Shown here: piece after piece, positions 14,544-22,467 of the stretch | Layout of the letters: each line of letters opens with the position of its first letter | How positions within the stretch are numbered: the stretch's first letter is position 1 | Assembly (NCBI RefSeq): GCF_030506285.1 | Contig: NZ_CP119422.1 | Coordinates: forward strand, 1,550,001 to 1,614,000 | Direction of reading: 5' to 3' | Length of the DNA stretch: 64,000 bases | DNA from: Catalinimonas niigatensis | GTDB lineage: Bacteria > Bacteroidota > Bacteroidia > Cytophagales > Cyclobacteriaceae | Translations under genes and position numbers: made by a program | Notes under the pieces: generated by a model | Told to the model about the DNA's origin: nothing | What the model saw: the letters and a program-made list of their open reading frames with translations, nothing else | The model's database searches: none

Positions 14544-16361
14544 ATGGTTTACCTTATCACATTTTTCTTTCCTCTATTAAGCCTAACCAGTCTGTTAGCG
14601 CAAGCGAATACCATTGATACTGAGAATTGGCTGACCAGTCCCGGAGTCATTGGCACCTTAGTATTAATCGTCATTGTCGTGGTAGTCGGCATATTGATTC
14701 TTATGGCCAGGCTCAATAGTTTTATTAGTAGGCAAAAAGATAAACACCATCAAGCTGAGAGGTGGCAGTTGAACGAGCAATTGGCCAATCTCCACCAAGA
14801 AGAAATAGACACTATTCTGGAAAAGCGAAAAAGAGCCCTCAAATATCAGTTGAAAGGTAATGAACTAGGAAGTAATCATAAAATTTCAGATGATAAGGGT
14901 TTGATCCATAAGGTAACACACAAACCGGAGAACCCTATTGCTGATGAAAAGAAAAGAGCAGCAGAAGCCATTGAAACACCTGGCCAACTGAAAAGGCTTA
15001 TTATTTTCTATCTGGGGACCGCGGTGTTTTGGTTGGTATTTGGCACGCTCATAGGGCAGTATCTGGGCATGAAATTCGTCTGGCCGGAATTAGATAGTGC
15101 TTCCTGGCTTTCGTTCGGCAGGCTTCGTCCGGTACACACCAATACGGTATTCTGGGGGTGGACTTCACTCACCATGTTTGGCCTGGGGTACTTTGTGATA
15201 TCCCGTACCTCTAACACAAAAATATATAATTACAATTGGGGCTGGCTGGCATTGATTCTGATCAATCTTACGGTAATCATTGGAAATATATGCTTGATGG
15301 CGGGTATCAATAATGGTGGAGGAGAATACAGAGAGTATGTCTGGCCGGTGATGTCGCTTTTCGCGCTTGGCATCATCATTAACTTCTGGAATTTTTATAG
15401 GACTGTGGCCAATCGTAAGATATCTGAAATCTACATTTCCAACTGGTACATTCTGGGAGCTATAGTTTGGACTATTGTACTGGTGATTATCGGCTATATG
15501 CCAAACTTTCAGAATGGATTGGGTGAGACTGTAATCCAGGGATATTATATGCACCAGGGGGTCGGTATGTGGTTCATGACTTTTACCCTGGGGCTCATTT
15601 ATTATTACCTGCCATCTGCGCTCAACAAGCCTATTTACTCTTATTCGCTCGGAGTATTGGCTTTTTGGACCCAAATGCTCTTTTATACGATGATCGGTAC
15701 CCACCATTTTGTATTCAGTCCCCTGCCCTGGTGGTTACAGACTGTAGCAATTGTCTTTAGTGCGGGTATGTTTATTCCGGTCATTGCCGGTACTACCAAC
15801 TTCCTGATGACGATGAAAGGAAGCTGGAACCACATATCCAAAAGCTATGTGTTGCCTTTCTTTTTGATAGGCGTGATCTTCTATTTTGTGGGTTCTGCTC
15901 AGGGCAGTTTCCAGGCATTTCGCTTTACCAATTACATCTGGCATTTTACAGATTTCAATGTAGCTCACTCCCACATGACCATGTATGGCATCATTGCATT
16001 TATTCTCTGGGCCTGCATTTATGCAATTTTACCCAGGCTAACAGCCAAAGAACCACCTCAGATTTTGGTGGGTGCCCACTTTTGGCTGGCACTGATCGGA
16101 TTGCTTGCCTATATGATCTCCCTGATGGCAGGGGGAACGCTCAAAGGATTAAGTTGGGTAGAAAACGTTCCATTTATTGAATCGATGATTATGATGAAGC
16201 AATACTGGGTATGGCGGGCTATAGGCGGAACACTTATGTTCATATCGCACCTGCTTTTTGCCTACAATTTCTACTACATGGTCAAAAAAAGAAAGGTAGC
16301 TGGCCCCCTACACATTACATCAAAAAAAAAGAATCAAGCTGAACCTAAAGCGCATGTTTAA
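14544..16361 (+). CDS. Divergent cbb3-type (C-family) haem-copper oxidase subunit I
   Basis: 605 residues. After a signal-like helix, one membrane helix (36-55) and a charged cytoplasmic stretch (60-145) comes a CcoN-type core. Landmarks align with Pseudomonas stutzeri CcoN from memory: FGRLRPVHTN (His198, low-spin haem), YYMHQGVG (His337, CuB), Tyr381 exactly 44 residues later where the cross-linked Tyr lies, THH at 386-388 (CuB), and AHSH (His475/His477, haem ligands). The Glu of STFEGP, 22 residues before the first haem His in CcoN, is Gln453 here (SAQGSF), and YGHNAVG is YMHQGVG. The conserved Tyr favours O2 reduction over classical NO reduction, but the substitutions and neighbours (globin, RIC) leave an NO-related role open. 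It overlaps the next gene by 8 bp. Confidence 0.8.
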   Translation: MVYLITFFFPLLSLTSLLAQANTIDTENWLTSPGVIGTLVLIVIVVVVGILILMARLNSFISRQKDKHHQAERWQLNEQLANLHQEEIDTILEKRKRALKYQLKGNELGSNHKISDDKGLIHKVTHKPENPIADEKKRAAEAIETPGQLKRLIIFYLGTAVFWLVFGTLIGQYLGMKFVWPELDSASWLSFGRLRPVHTNTVFWGWTSLTMFGLGYFVISRTSNTKIYNYNWGWLALILINLTVIIGNICLMAGINNGGGEYREYVWPVMSLFALGIIINFWNFYRTVANRKISEIYISNWYILGAIVWTIVLVIIGYMPNFQNGLGETVIQGYYMHQGVGMWFMTFTLGLIYYYLPSALNKPIYSYSLGVLAFWTQMLFYTMIGTHHFVFSPLPWWLQTVAIVFSAGMFIPVIAGTTNFLMTMKGSWNHISKSYVLPFFLIGVIFYFVGSAQGSFQAFRFTNYIWHFTDFNVAHSHMTMYGIIAFILWACIYAILPRLTAKEPPQILVGAHFWLALIGLLAYMISLMAGGTLKGLSWVENVPFIESMIMMKQYWVWRAIGGTLMFISHLLFAYNFYYMVKKRKVAGPLHITSKKKNQAEPKAHV

Positions 16362-17367
16362 TTTTCATAAAGATCATAAAAGTTTAGTATTAGTATCTTT
16401 TCTGGGATTCCTAATACTGAGTCTGGGCGTAGCTGTCTTGCCAGCCTATCAATTGCAGGAAAACACTGCACCATTGCCCACGATGGAACCCATGACAGAA
16501 GCAGAAACCAATGGCCTTCATATTTTTATCAATGAAGGTTGTGTGGCTTGTCACACCCAACAGGTAAGAAGCATTGAGATGGACAAAAGCTGGGGTGATA
16601 GACCCTCTATTCCTTCGGATTATTACTATAGTAAACAACGAATGAGCCTGTGGCGACAATCACCATCGGTATTAGGTAGTGAAAGAACCGGCCCGGATCT
16701 TACTAACATTGGGCTTCGTCAGCCCAGTGAGGATTGGCATCTTTTGCACTTGTACAATCCACGTATTGTAGTCAAAGAGTCTATCATGCCTTCTTACCCC
16801 TGGTTGTTTGAAGAGAAAACGGAGGTAAACCAAAATGATCAGGTTTTAGCAATCCCCGAAGAATTTTCAAAAGAGGGTGTAAAAATAGTGCCTACGCAAA
16901 TGGCCCTGGACTTAGTAGCTTATCTGCAATCACTGAAACAAGCTCCTTTGACGGATGAAAAGTCAGTTGGTTTCATCCCTTCTACCCGCAAAAAGCTCAA
17001 GGATGTTGAAAGTCAAAATGATGGTGAACAGGGCAGCGCATTACCTGATGGCCAGTCGCTGTATATGTCTACATGTGCAGCCTGTCATCAGGCTGAAGGC
17101 ACAGGTTTACCGGGTGCTTTCCCTCCTTTGGCAGGTAGTTCGGTAGTGAATGATAAAGACCCTGAATTGTTGGTGCGTGTCATACTGCAAGGTTATGACG
17201 CACGACCTGAATACGCGCAAATGCCAGGCTTTGCCGATCAGCTTAGTGATGAAGAAATCGCTGCCATTGCTAATCATGAACGCTCAAGCTGGGGTAATGA
17301 TGCACCATCTTTAACCGCCGACGATGTAAAAAAAATCCGTGAATTAGTCATGAACCAAATACCTTAA
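16354..17367 (+). CDS. CcoO-type cytochrome c fused to a second cytochrome c domain
   Basis: 337 residues. An N-terminal membrane anchor (about 9-30) is followed by a CcoO-like mono-haem domain: CVACH at 63-67, DKSWGDRPSIPSDY, GSERTGPDLTNIG, DWHLLHLYNPR and the axial-Met region IMPSYPW. After a linker (about 195-230) a second class I cytochrome c domain has CAACH at 241-245 and an axial Met in AQMPGF. In canonical cbb3 oxidases CcoO and the di-haem CcoP are separate proteins; here one polypeptide carries two haems and no CcoP gene follows. Presumably the electron-entry subunit for the oxidase at 14544, facing the periplasm. Confidence 0.85.
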   Translation: MFNFHKDHKSLVLVSFLGFLILSLGVAVLPAYQLQENTAPLPTMEPMTEAETNGLHIFINEGCVACHTQQVRSIEMDKSWGDRPSIPSDYYYSKQRMSLWRQSPSVLGSERTGPDLTNIGLRQPSEDWHLLHLYNPRIVVKESIMPSYPWLFEEKTEVNQNDQVLAIPEEFSKEGVKIVPTQMALDLVAYLQSLKQAPLTDEKSVGFIPSTRKKLKDVESQNDGEQGSALPDGQSLYMSTCAACHQAEGTGLPGAFPPLAGSSVVNDKDPELLVRVILQGYDARPEYAQMPGFADQLSDEEIAAIANHERSSWGNDAPSLTADDVKKIRELVMNQIP

Positions 17368-17372
17368 ATACG

Positions 17373-17609
17373 ATGGAAAACACTGAAAACTATTTGCCGA
17401 GTTTAATTACTTCCACACCGATGGAAGGCCGTGAGCTGGCTATCAAGCTGTCCAGAAAATCTATTGCTGCCATACAAACGGATGCGGAGCTTAGAAAAAA
17501 GCTCAGGTCAGAGTATGCTGAAGATACCTCGCAGCTTATTGCTTCTGCCCAAGTGATCGCTACTGAGTTTCAGACAATTGCGGCAGCAAACCATTATTGG
17601 AGAAAATAA
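17373..17609 (+). CDS. Small soluble protein of the oxidase cluster, unknown
   Basis: A 78-residue, mostly helical acidic protein (GRELAIKLSRKSIAAIQTD, LRKKLRSEYAEDTSQLI) without a signal peptide or cysteines. It begins 5 bp after the cytochrome stop and ends 12 bp before the next gene, so it is clearly cotranscribed. I do not recognise a family. An assembly or regulatory role for the oxidase is only a guess from position. Confidence 0.55.
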   Translation: MENTENYLPSLITSTPMEGRELAIKLSRKSIAAIQTDAELRKKLRSEYAEDTSQLIASAQVIATEFQTIAAANHYWRK

Positions 17610-17621
17610 AAGCAAAATCAA

Positions 17622-17891
17622 ATGAGAAAGCTTATTTTATTTCTTTTTTTGATACTTGCACTACCTACACAAATGATACTCGCCTGTGAGGTATGCAAGC
17701 AGAATCAGCCTAAGCCTTTACAGAACATTACGCATGGCGCAGGACCGCAGAGCGATTGGGATTTTGCCATCATCATTGTAGGCATTGTCATCGTCTCGTT
17801 TACGCTTTTTTATAGTCTCAAATTTCTTATCAAACCCGGAGAAAAACACCCCGGACATATCAAAAATATTGTAGTAGATGAAAGATATTGA
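17622..17891 (+). CDS. Small secreted/membrane protein with an N-terminal CxxC
   Basis: 89 residues: a signal peptide (MRKLILFLFLILALPTQMILA), then CEVCKQNQPK placing a CxxC at the start of the mature protein, then one membrane helix (FAIIIVGIVIVSFTLFYSL) and a short basic-polar tail. The CxxC could bind metal or haem, or act in thiol exchange during oxidase assembly. It overlaps the next gene by 14 bp, so translation is coupled. Family not recognised. Confidence 0.55.
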   Translation: MRKLILFLFLILALPTQMILACEVCKQNQPKPLQNITHGAGPQSDWDFAIIIVGIVIVSFTLFYSLKFLIKPGEKHPGHIKNIVVDERY

Positions 17892-18318
17892 AACCCTGGA
17901 AGATAAGCGGGTCATTAAGATATTTCTGGATGATGAGGATGTCCCTTTTGCCGAATTCAAACCTCCGGTAAAGTTCATGCTCGATACCACTAAAATTCCA
18001 GATGGAAAGCACCGCTTGAAAATCGTTGCCAAGTCTTCCAACAATGTGGAAGGAATAAAAGTGATACCTTTTGAAGTACGTAATGGCCCGGAGATAGCGG
18101 TAGTAGGGCTGAGAGCTAATGAGGTAGTGGATGAAAAGGTTTCCATCACAGTCAATGCGTATGGCAGCGAACGCAGGGACCAGTTTGTGGTCACCGGCTC
18201 TGAAACACCCAAGGGTATCCCCGCCTGGGTATGGGCGATTGTGATCGGGTTTATTGGCTTTGCCATATTTTACTTCATCATGTACTGGACACCTGATTTT
18301 TATAAATCGTTTTTCTAA
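17878..18318 (+). CDS. FixH-like/Ig-like domain protein with a C-terminal membrane anchor
   Basis: 146 residues with no signal peptide. Two beta-rich blocks resemble an Ig-like fold (VKFMLDTTKIPDGKHRLKIVA, ISGVxP-type loop, VSITVNAYG). A single membrane helix near the C-terminus (AWVWAIVIGFIGFAIFYFIMYW) is followed by a short tail. FixH proteins of cbb3 clusters also pair one helix with an Ig-like domain, but with the opposite order, so the link is by context. It overlaps the globin gene start by one base (TAATG). Confidence 0.45.
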   Translation: MKDIETLEDKRVIKIFLDDEDVPFAEFKPPVKFMLDTTKIPDGKHRLKIVAKSSNNVEGIKVIPFEVRNGPEIAVVGLRANEVVDEKVSITVNAYGSERRDQFVVTGSETPKGIPAWVWAIVIGFIGFAIFYFIMYWTPDFYKSFF

Positions 18319-18713
18319 TGAACACAAAAAATTCCATAGCACATCTTGAAGACATAAAACTACTGGTGGACAGTTTTTATGGTAAAGTCCGTGATGATGA
18401 CCTGCTGGCACCCATCTTTAATGATCGTATGGGCAACCGATGGCCGGAACATCTGGAAAAAATGTACAAGTTTTGGCAAACAGTATTGCTGGATGAGCAC
18501 ACATATTATGGTAGTCCGTTTCTGCCCCATGCCCATTTAGAAGTTGACAAAACTCATTTTGAGCGTTGGCTCACTCTTTTTTATGCAACTGTGGAGGAAC
18601 ATTTTATGGGAGAAAAAGCAGAAGAGGCTAAGTGGCGTGCTAATAAAATGGCTGAGATGTTCCTGTATAAAATTGAGTATTACAGAGACAATCCGAAAAG
18701 GCCAATACTATGA
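18318..18713 (+). CDS. Group III truncated haemoglobin
   Basis: 131 residues with the 2-on-2 globin pattern of class III: helix B/E region IKLLVDSFYGKVRDDDLLAPIF, then WPEHLEKMYKFWQTVLLDE, then PHAHLEVDKTHFERWLTLFY with the proximal His in the HFERWL segment, and the final helix. Class III globins are linked to NO or oxygen handling at low oxygen. Start and stop overlap both neighbours, so it belongs to the oxidase transcription unit. Confidence 0.9.
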   Translation: MNTKNSIAHLEDIKLLVDSFYGKVRDDDLLAPIFNDRMGNRWPEHLEKMYKFWQTVLLDEHTYYGSPFLPHAHLEVDKTHFERWLTLFYATVEEHFMGEKAEEAKWRANKMAEMFLYKIEYYRDNPKRPIL

Positions 18714-19153
18714 ACACTGCAATAAAATACCCGCTTGCAATTGCTTCAGTTTTTCTCTGGACAGGTTTTGTTTGTGCTATCAGCTTTATGGAAGCCTGGC
18801 TTAAGTTTAAAGCTCCCGGAGTTAGCTTGGCTATTGGTCTGGGCATCGGTCGCCTGGTGTTTAATGTATTGAACAAGGTAGAATGGGTACTTGCCTTTGC
18901 AATAATTATCAACTTGTTATCATTAGGCGGTACACTCCAGGCGAGCTTTATATTTTTATTCATTCCGCTCATTTTATTGTCATTACAAACTTTTTGGCTG
19001 CTGCCTGCCCTTGATATCAGGGCTGAGATGCACATCCAAGCGCTGCCAGTATTACCTTCAAACCTCCATATTTACTATATCATGGCTGAGGGGTTGAAAG
19101 TGCTTAGCCTACTCATTTTTAGTATCCAGCTTTTTAAGTTTCAACAGCCATGA
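18710..19153 (+). CDS. Four-helix membrane protein, unknown
   Basis: 147 residues with four hydrophobic helices. The first loop, FMEAWLKFKAPGVSLAIGLGIGRLVFNVLNKVEW, resembles small DUF4149/TMEM205-like membrane proteins in which helix 2 is preceded by a helix with GxxFxxL.., but I cannot assign the family firmly. It overlaps the globin stop and the next cupin start by 4 bp each (ATGA), a sign of tight translational coupling. Role unknown. Confidence 0.5.
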   Translation: MNTAIKYPLAIASVFLWTGFVCAISFMEAWLKFKAPGVSLAIGLGIGRLVFNVLNKVEWVLAFAIIINLLSLGGTLQASFIFLFIPLILLSLQTFWLLPALDIRAEMHIQALPVLPSNLHIYYIMAEGLKVLSLLIFSIQLFKFQQP

Positions 19154-19443
19154 ATACAAACAATAAGTCCGAATTTAAGGCTATACAGTCCGGCAATTCA
19201 CTTAAAGTAATACATATCAGTGGAAAGGCCGGTATGGAAATGCCTCTGCACCATGCCACCAAAGAAGTGGTAGTCATAGTAGAAGAAGGTATAGGAATAC
19301 TAACGTTTGAAGGAAAAAAACATCAACTTCAAAAAGGTGATCATTTTATTATCCCCGCACAGATAAACCATAGTCTGGTACTGAAAACTGACTTTAAAGC
19401 TACTGGCGTCATGTTGCTGGACTCAACAATTGAATTTGAATAA
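19150..19443 (+). CDS. Small cupin-domain protein
   Basis: 97 residues forming a single conserved cupin barrel: MEMPLHHATKEVVVIVEEGIGILTF gives the first motif (His-His and Glu replacing part of the HxH-E set) and LQKGDHFIIPAQINHSLVL the second motif with PxxxxH. Metal ligands appear present, but no substrate is implied. It starts inside the end of the upstream membrane-protein gene and is followed by the RIC gene, so it shares the cluster's expression. Confidence 0.75.
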   Translation: MNTNNKSEFKAIQSGNSLKVIHISGKAGMEMPLHHATKEVVVIVEEGIGILTFEGKKHQLQKGDHFIIPAQINHSLVLKTDFKATGVMLLDSTIEFE

Positions 19444-19457
19444 TAAACAAAAAGACC

Positions 19458-20180
19458 ATGAAAAATACAGCAAAGCAAATCATCGGTAAAATGGTAGCTG
19501 AGGACTACCGTACGGCCGCTGTCTTTCAAGAATATGACATTGATTTTTGTTGCCAGGGCAACCTTACCATTGAGGAAGCTTGTCAGACAAAGTCTATTGA
19601 GATTGATAAAGTGTTGACAGATTTAGCAGCTATACAGGAACAGGAAGATGATACTACTCCTGAATACCAATTCTGGCCGTTGGATCAATTGGCTGATCAC
19701 ATACAAAGTGAACATCATAAGTACACAGAGCAGGCAATAGAACAAATTAAGCCCTTGCTTGATAAGATTTGTAATGTTCATGGAGGACATCATCCTGAGC
19801 TGTATGAGGTACAAAAGGAGTTTATGAAAAGTGCCGGTGAGTTGACTACACACATGAAAAAGGAAGAATTTATTCTTTTCCCTTATATCAAAAAACTGGT
19901 GACTCAGGGCCAGGTCAGTAGTCCATTGTTCAAAACAGTACAAAATCCCATATCCATGATGATGGAAGAACATAATACGGAAGGTGAGCGCTTTCGTAAG
20001 ATCAGTTCACTGACAGGCAAGTATAGGCCTCCTGCTGACGCCTGTAATACTTACATATTAACTTATGCACTATTAAAAAAACTTGAAGAGGATTTGCATC
20101 TGCACATTCATTTGGAAAATAATATCCTATTTCCCAGATCTCTTGCATTGGAGAAAAAGCTAAGCCATAAAAAACATTAA
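19458..20180 (+). CDS. ric: Iron-sulfur cluster repair di-iron protein (RIC/ScdA/YtfE-type)
   Basis: 240 residues. The N-terminal ScdA_N-type domain has FQEYDIDFCCQGNLTIEEAC, with the CC pair. The C-terminal hemerythrin-like four-helix bundle supplies the di-iron ligands: HIQSEHHKY, NVHGGHHPEL, HMKKEEFILFPY, MMEEHNTEGERF and HIHLENNILFPR. The family repairs Fe-S clusters damaged by NO or peroxide and releases NO-bound iron. Co-location with the Rrf2 regulator and globin supports a nitrosative-stress function for the cluster. Confidence 0.92.
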   Translation: MKNTAKQIIGKMVAEDYRTAAVFQEYDIDFCCQGNLTIEEACQTKSIEIDKVLTDLAAIQEQEDDTTPEYQFWPLDQLADHIQSEHHKYTEQAIEQIKPLLDKICNVHGGHHPELYEVQKEFMKSAGELTTHMKKEEFILFPYIKKLVTQGQVSSPLFKTVQNPISMMMEEHNTEGERFRKISSLTGKYRPPADACNTYILTYALLKKLEEDLHLHIHLENNILFPRSLALEKKLSHKKH

Positions 20181-20190
20181 TTTGAAAACC

Positions 20191-20514
20191 ATGAAAAACA
20201 AAATTAGACCTAAAGAGCTTGAGTGGACCACTGGTAAAGTAAAAGGGTTTTATGGAAAAGAATTTATCACGCAGGAAAAAGGAAGTGTTAAACTGGTCAG
20301 GATTGACCCTGTAGCCACTTATCCAGAGCATCTTCATCCTGACAAAACAGAATATGCTTATATCATTGAAGGAAACCCGATAATTGTAATAGATAAGCAG
20401 CACTACATGAGCGAACCCAGAGATTTTTTCATTTTTCCTGTTAACACCAAACACACTATCATCAATAATACGAGTGATGAATGTTTGCTATTAATTGGAG
20501 CTATTGAAAATTAA
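20191..20514 (+). CDS. Cupin-domain protein, second copy
   Basis: 107 residues. The barrel motif LVRIDPVATYPEHLHPDKTEYAYIIEG carries HxH-type ligands and a Glu, and DFFIFPVNTKHTIIN carries the second-motif His. It starts at ATG 20191, 10 bp after the RIC stop, rather than the in-frame TTG at 20182. It differs clearly from the first cupin, which retains HH rather than HxH. It is the last intact gene of the cluster before IS-damaged DNA. Confidence 0.75.
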   Translation: MKNKIRPKELEWTTGKVKGFYGKEFITQEKGSVKLVRIDPVATYPEHLHPDKTEYAYIIEGNPIIVIDKQHYMSEPRDFFIFPVNTKHTIINNTSDECLLLIGAIEN

Positions 20515-20520
20515 CTCCTT

Positions 20521-20840
20521 ATGGATACAATCAATAGTAAATTAAAAATTAAGAGGATATATGTAGTGTATTCTGAACACGACAGTTATAGAATTCTTAT
20601 TGACCGTATTGACTGAGAGGAGTAAAAAAGAAGAAGCTATGCTTGATGAATGGGACAAAGAGATAACTCCTTCATCTCAGTTGAGAAAGTGGTTTGAACA
20701 TCAAGCTGAAAAATTTGATGAGTTTACAACTAATTACAAAGAAGAGCTATCAGATAAAAAAAGAGCTTTTGCATTAAAAATTAGATGTTGCAGAAAAACA
20801 AAATGTGTCTGAGGACATAGTCAACAAAATGCTGAGGGGG
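20521..20840 (+). pseudogene. DUF488 (YeaO-like) gene, frameshifted and truncated at an IS1182-like element
   Basis: The first frame gives KIKRIYVVYSEHDSYRILIDRI, the DUF488 N-terminus, then a stop near 20616. A second frame from about 20600 continues with ERSKKEEAMLDEWDKEI, TPSSQLRKWFEHQAEKFDEF, typical of the same family (PSxxLRKWFxHxxEKxxEF). The segment where WPRG normally sits is missing. A further shift near 20780 leads to residues that no longer match, and the IS end begins at 20841. The C-terminal part is not found on the other side of the IS. Confidence 0.75.
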
Positions 20841-22451
20841 AGTGCGGAATACCTCCGTGGCTGTTGCACAATTACTTTTCCCTTTTAGGTAAATGATTTT
20901 TATCTTCATTTATGGTAGGAAAAAAGACATTTGAGAGCAAAACTCATTTCTCTTTTTCTTTAGAGGAACGAGTGCCAGAGGATAATTTATACAGAAAGTT
21001 AAAAGAGGCAATAGATTGGGACTTTCTTTATGAAGCTGTGGAACTTCACTATGGTACTTGTGGCCATCAGTCCATAGATCCGGTAGTATTTTTCAAGTTA
21101 ATGCTCGTAGGCTATCTTGAAAATGTTACTTCTGATAGAGCAATTATCAGAACTAGTGAATTAAGGTTAGATATACTCTATTTTTTAGATTACAACTTAG
21201 ATGAGGATTTGCCTTGGCATAGCACATTATCTCGTACTAGACAGCGCTTACCTAAAGAGATATTTGAAAAGTGCTTTGAGCTGGTATTGAAACTTTGTAT
21301 TGAAGCTGGCATGGTGGAAGGGGATATTCAGGCAATCGATGCAGCATATGTAGAGGCAAATGCTTGCTTAGAAAATATGCAGGCTAAGGACACTCAGTTG
21401 GATTGGCAAAAGTATATCCAGATATTCAAGAGTCAAGATCCGTGTACTACGAAAGAATTTTCTTCCAATACTGATACTATGTATGCTTTGCCTAAAGAAA
21501 AGAAGCGCCTGAGATCTAATAAAAGTCATTATAGTCCTGCTGACCCAGATTCTCGTATGGCTAAAAAAAAAGGTAAACCTTGTAAGTTATATCATTTGGC
21601 CAGTATGTCAGTAGACACTTTTAAGCATGTAATCACTCATATTAATGCCAATTTTGCTGATGAAAAGGATTCTCGTCATCTCTTAGAGATAGCTAAAGAA
21701 ACAAGAAGTAGACTGCAAGTACTGGATATTAAAATGCATAAAATATTAGCAGATGGAGGCTTTAGCTCGGGAGCAAATTATGCAGCTTTAGAAGCTGATC
21801 ATTTAGAAGGTTATGTTTCTTTATATGGTCAATATAACAAACAGAGAGAAGGATTTACTTATGATGCTAAGCATGATATTTATATATGTGAACAAGGCAG
21901 AAAGCTGTCTAACAAAGGAGTCAAATCTGATGGTGGATACTTTAATTATCATTACCGCAGCAGTGTGACTGACTGTAAGGACTGCCCAGTTAAACAAACA
22001 TGTTGCGGAAAAAGCCCTCGCAAAAAGATGACTTTTACAGCTTTTCGTAATCATTATGACCGTATGGAAAAGCGCTTGAAAAGCCCTTTAGGGCGTAGAA
22101 TGAAAAAATTAAGAATGTCTACCGTAGAGCCAGTCTTTGGCCGCTGTGGAACAGAAGCTTAATTAACTACTTTGGTTTGAAACGAATTAATGCTAAGGGG
22201 AAAAATGCTGCTCATAAATGCATGGTGATGTCCGCAGTTGCTTATAATCTGAAGAAGTATATAAAATTCTTAAAGCCAAGGAAAGCAGAAGTCAAACAGC
22301 TAGAACTTAGGAAAAGAATGGCTGGTAATTATAGACTTTTGGTAAAGGAAATGCGAAATATCATAAAACTGCAAACACAATTATCAATGTGGTCAATAAA
22401 TATAACTGGCAGTGTGTGAGTTGTGCAACAGCCACCTCCCTATCTCGCACT
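20841..22451 (+). mobile_element. IS1182-like insertion sequence
   Basis: About 1.6 kb bounded by inverted repeats of about 31 bp. The left end reads AGTGCGGAATACCTCC followed by GTGGCTGTTGCACAA; the right end, read in reverse, is AGTGCGAGATAGGGAG followed by the same 15 bases. The outer AGTGCG blocks also occur at the relic at 1207, which is why I place the ends at 20841 and 22451 and not at the inner GTGGC. With the inner ends a CTCC direct repeat would flank the element; with the outer ends no clear target duplication is seen. It carries one transposase gene, now frameshifted. Confidence 0.8.
20912..22419 (+). pseudogene. IS1182-family DDE transposase with one frameshift
   Basis: The first 416 codons carry a DUF772-like N-terminal domain (LYRKLKEAIDWDFLYE, SIDPVVFFKLMLVGYLENV) and the DDE domain: IQAIDAAYVEANA (first Asp), ILADGGFSSGANY (second Asp) and STVEPVFG (Glu). 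Right after the Glu motif, near 22141-22150, the frame ends in GRCGTEA-stop. The alternative frame continues as NYFGLKRINAKGKNAAHKC through MVMSAVAYNLKKYIKFL, so the C-terminal 80 residues are present but out of frame. The enzyme is probably inactive unless the shift is tolerated. Confidence 0.85.
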
Positions 22452-22467
22452 AATTTTTCTTATCCCT

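Noticed and set aside
15165-15707. Long antisense open frame within the oxidase subunit I gene
   Set aside because: It is a codon-bias shadow of the real gene and has no domain features.
14544-16361. Direct call as a NO reductase (norB)
   Set aside because: The cross-linked Tyr position is conserved and the CuB motif lacks the HLWVEG-type pattern of cNOR, so an oxidase-type subunit I is the safer call; an NO-linked role rests on context only.
20853-22439. CTCC as target duplication of the IS1182-like element
   Set aside because: The similarity of both ends and of the relic near 1207 extends beyond this point to AGTGCG, so CTCC probably lies inside the inverted repeats.
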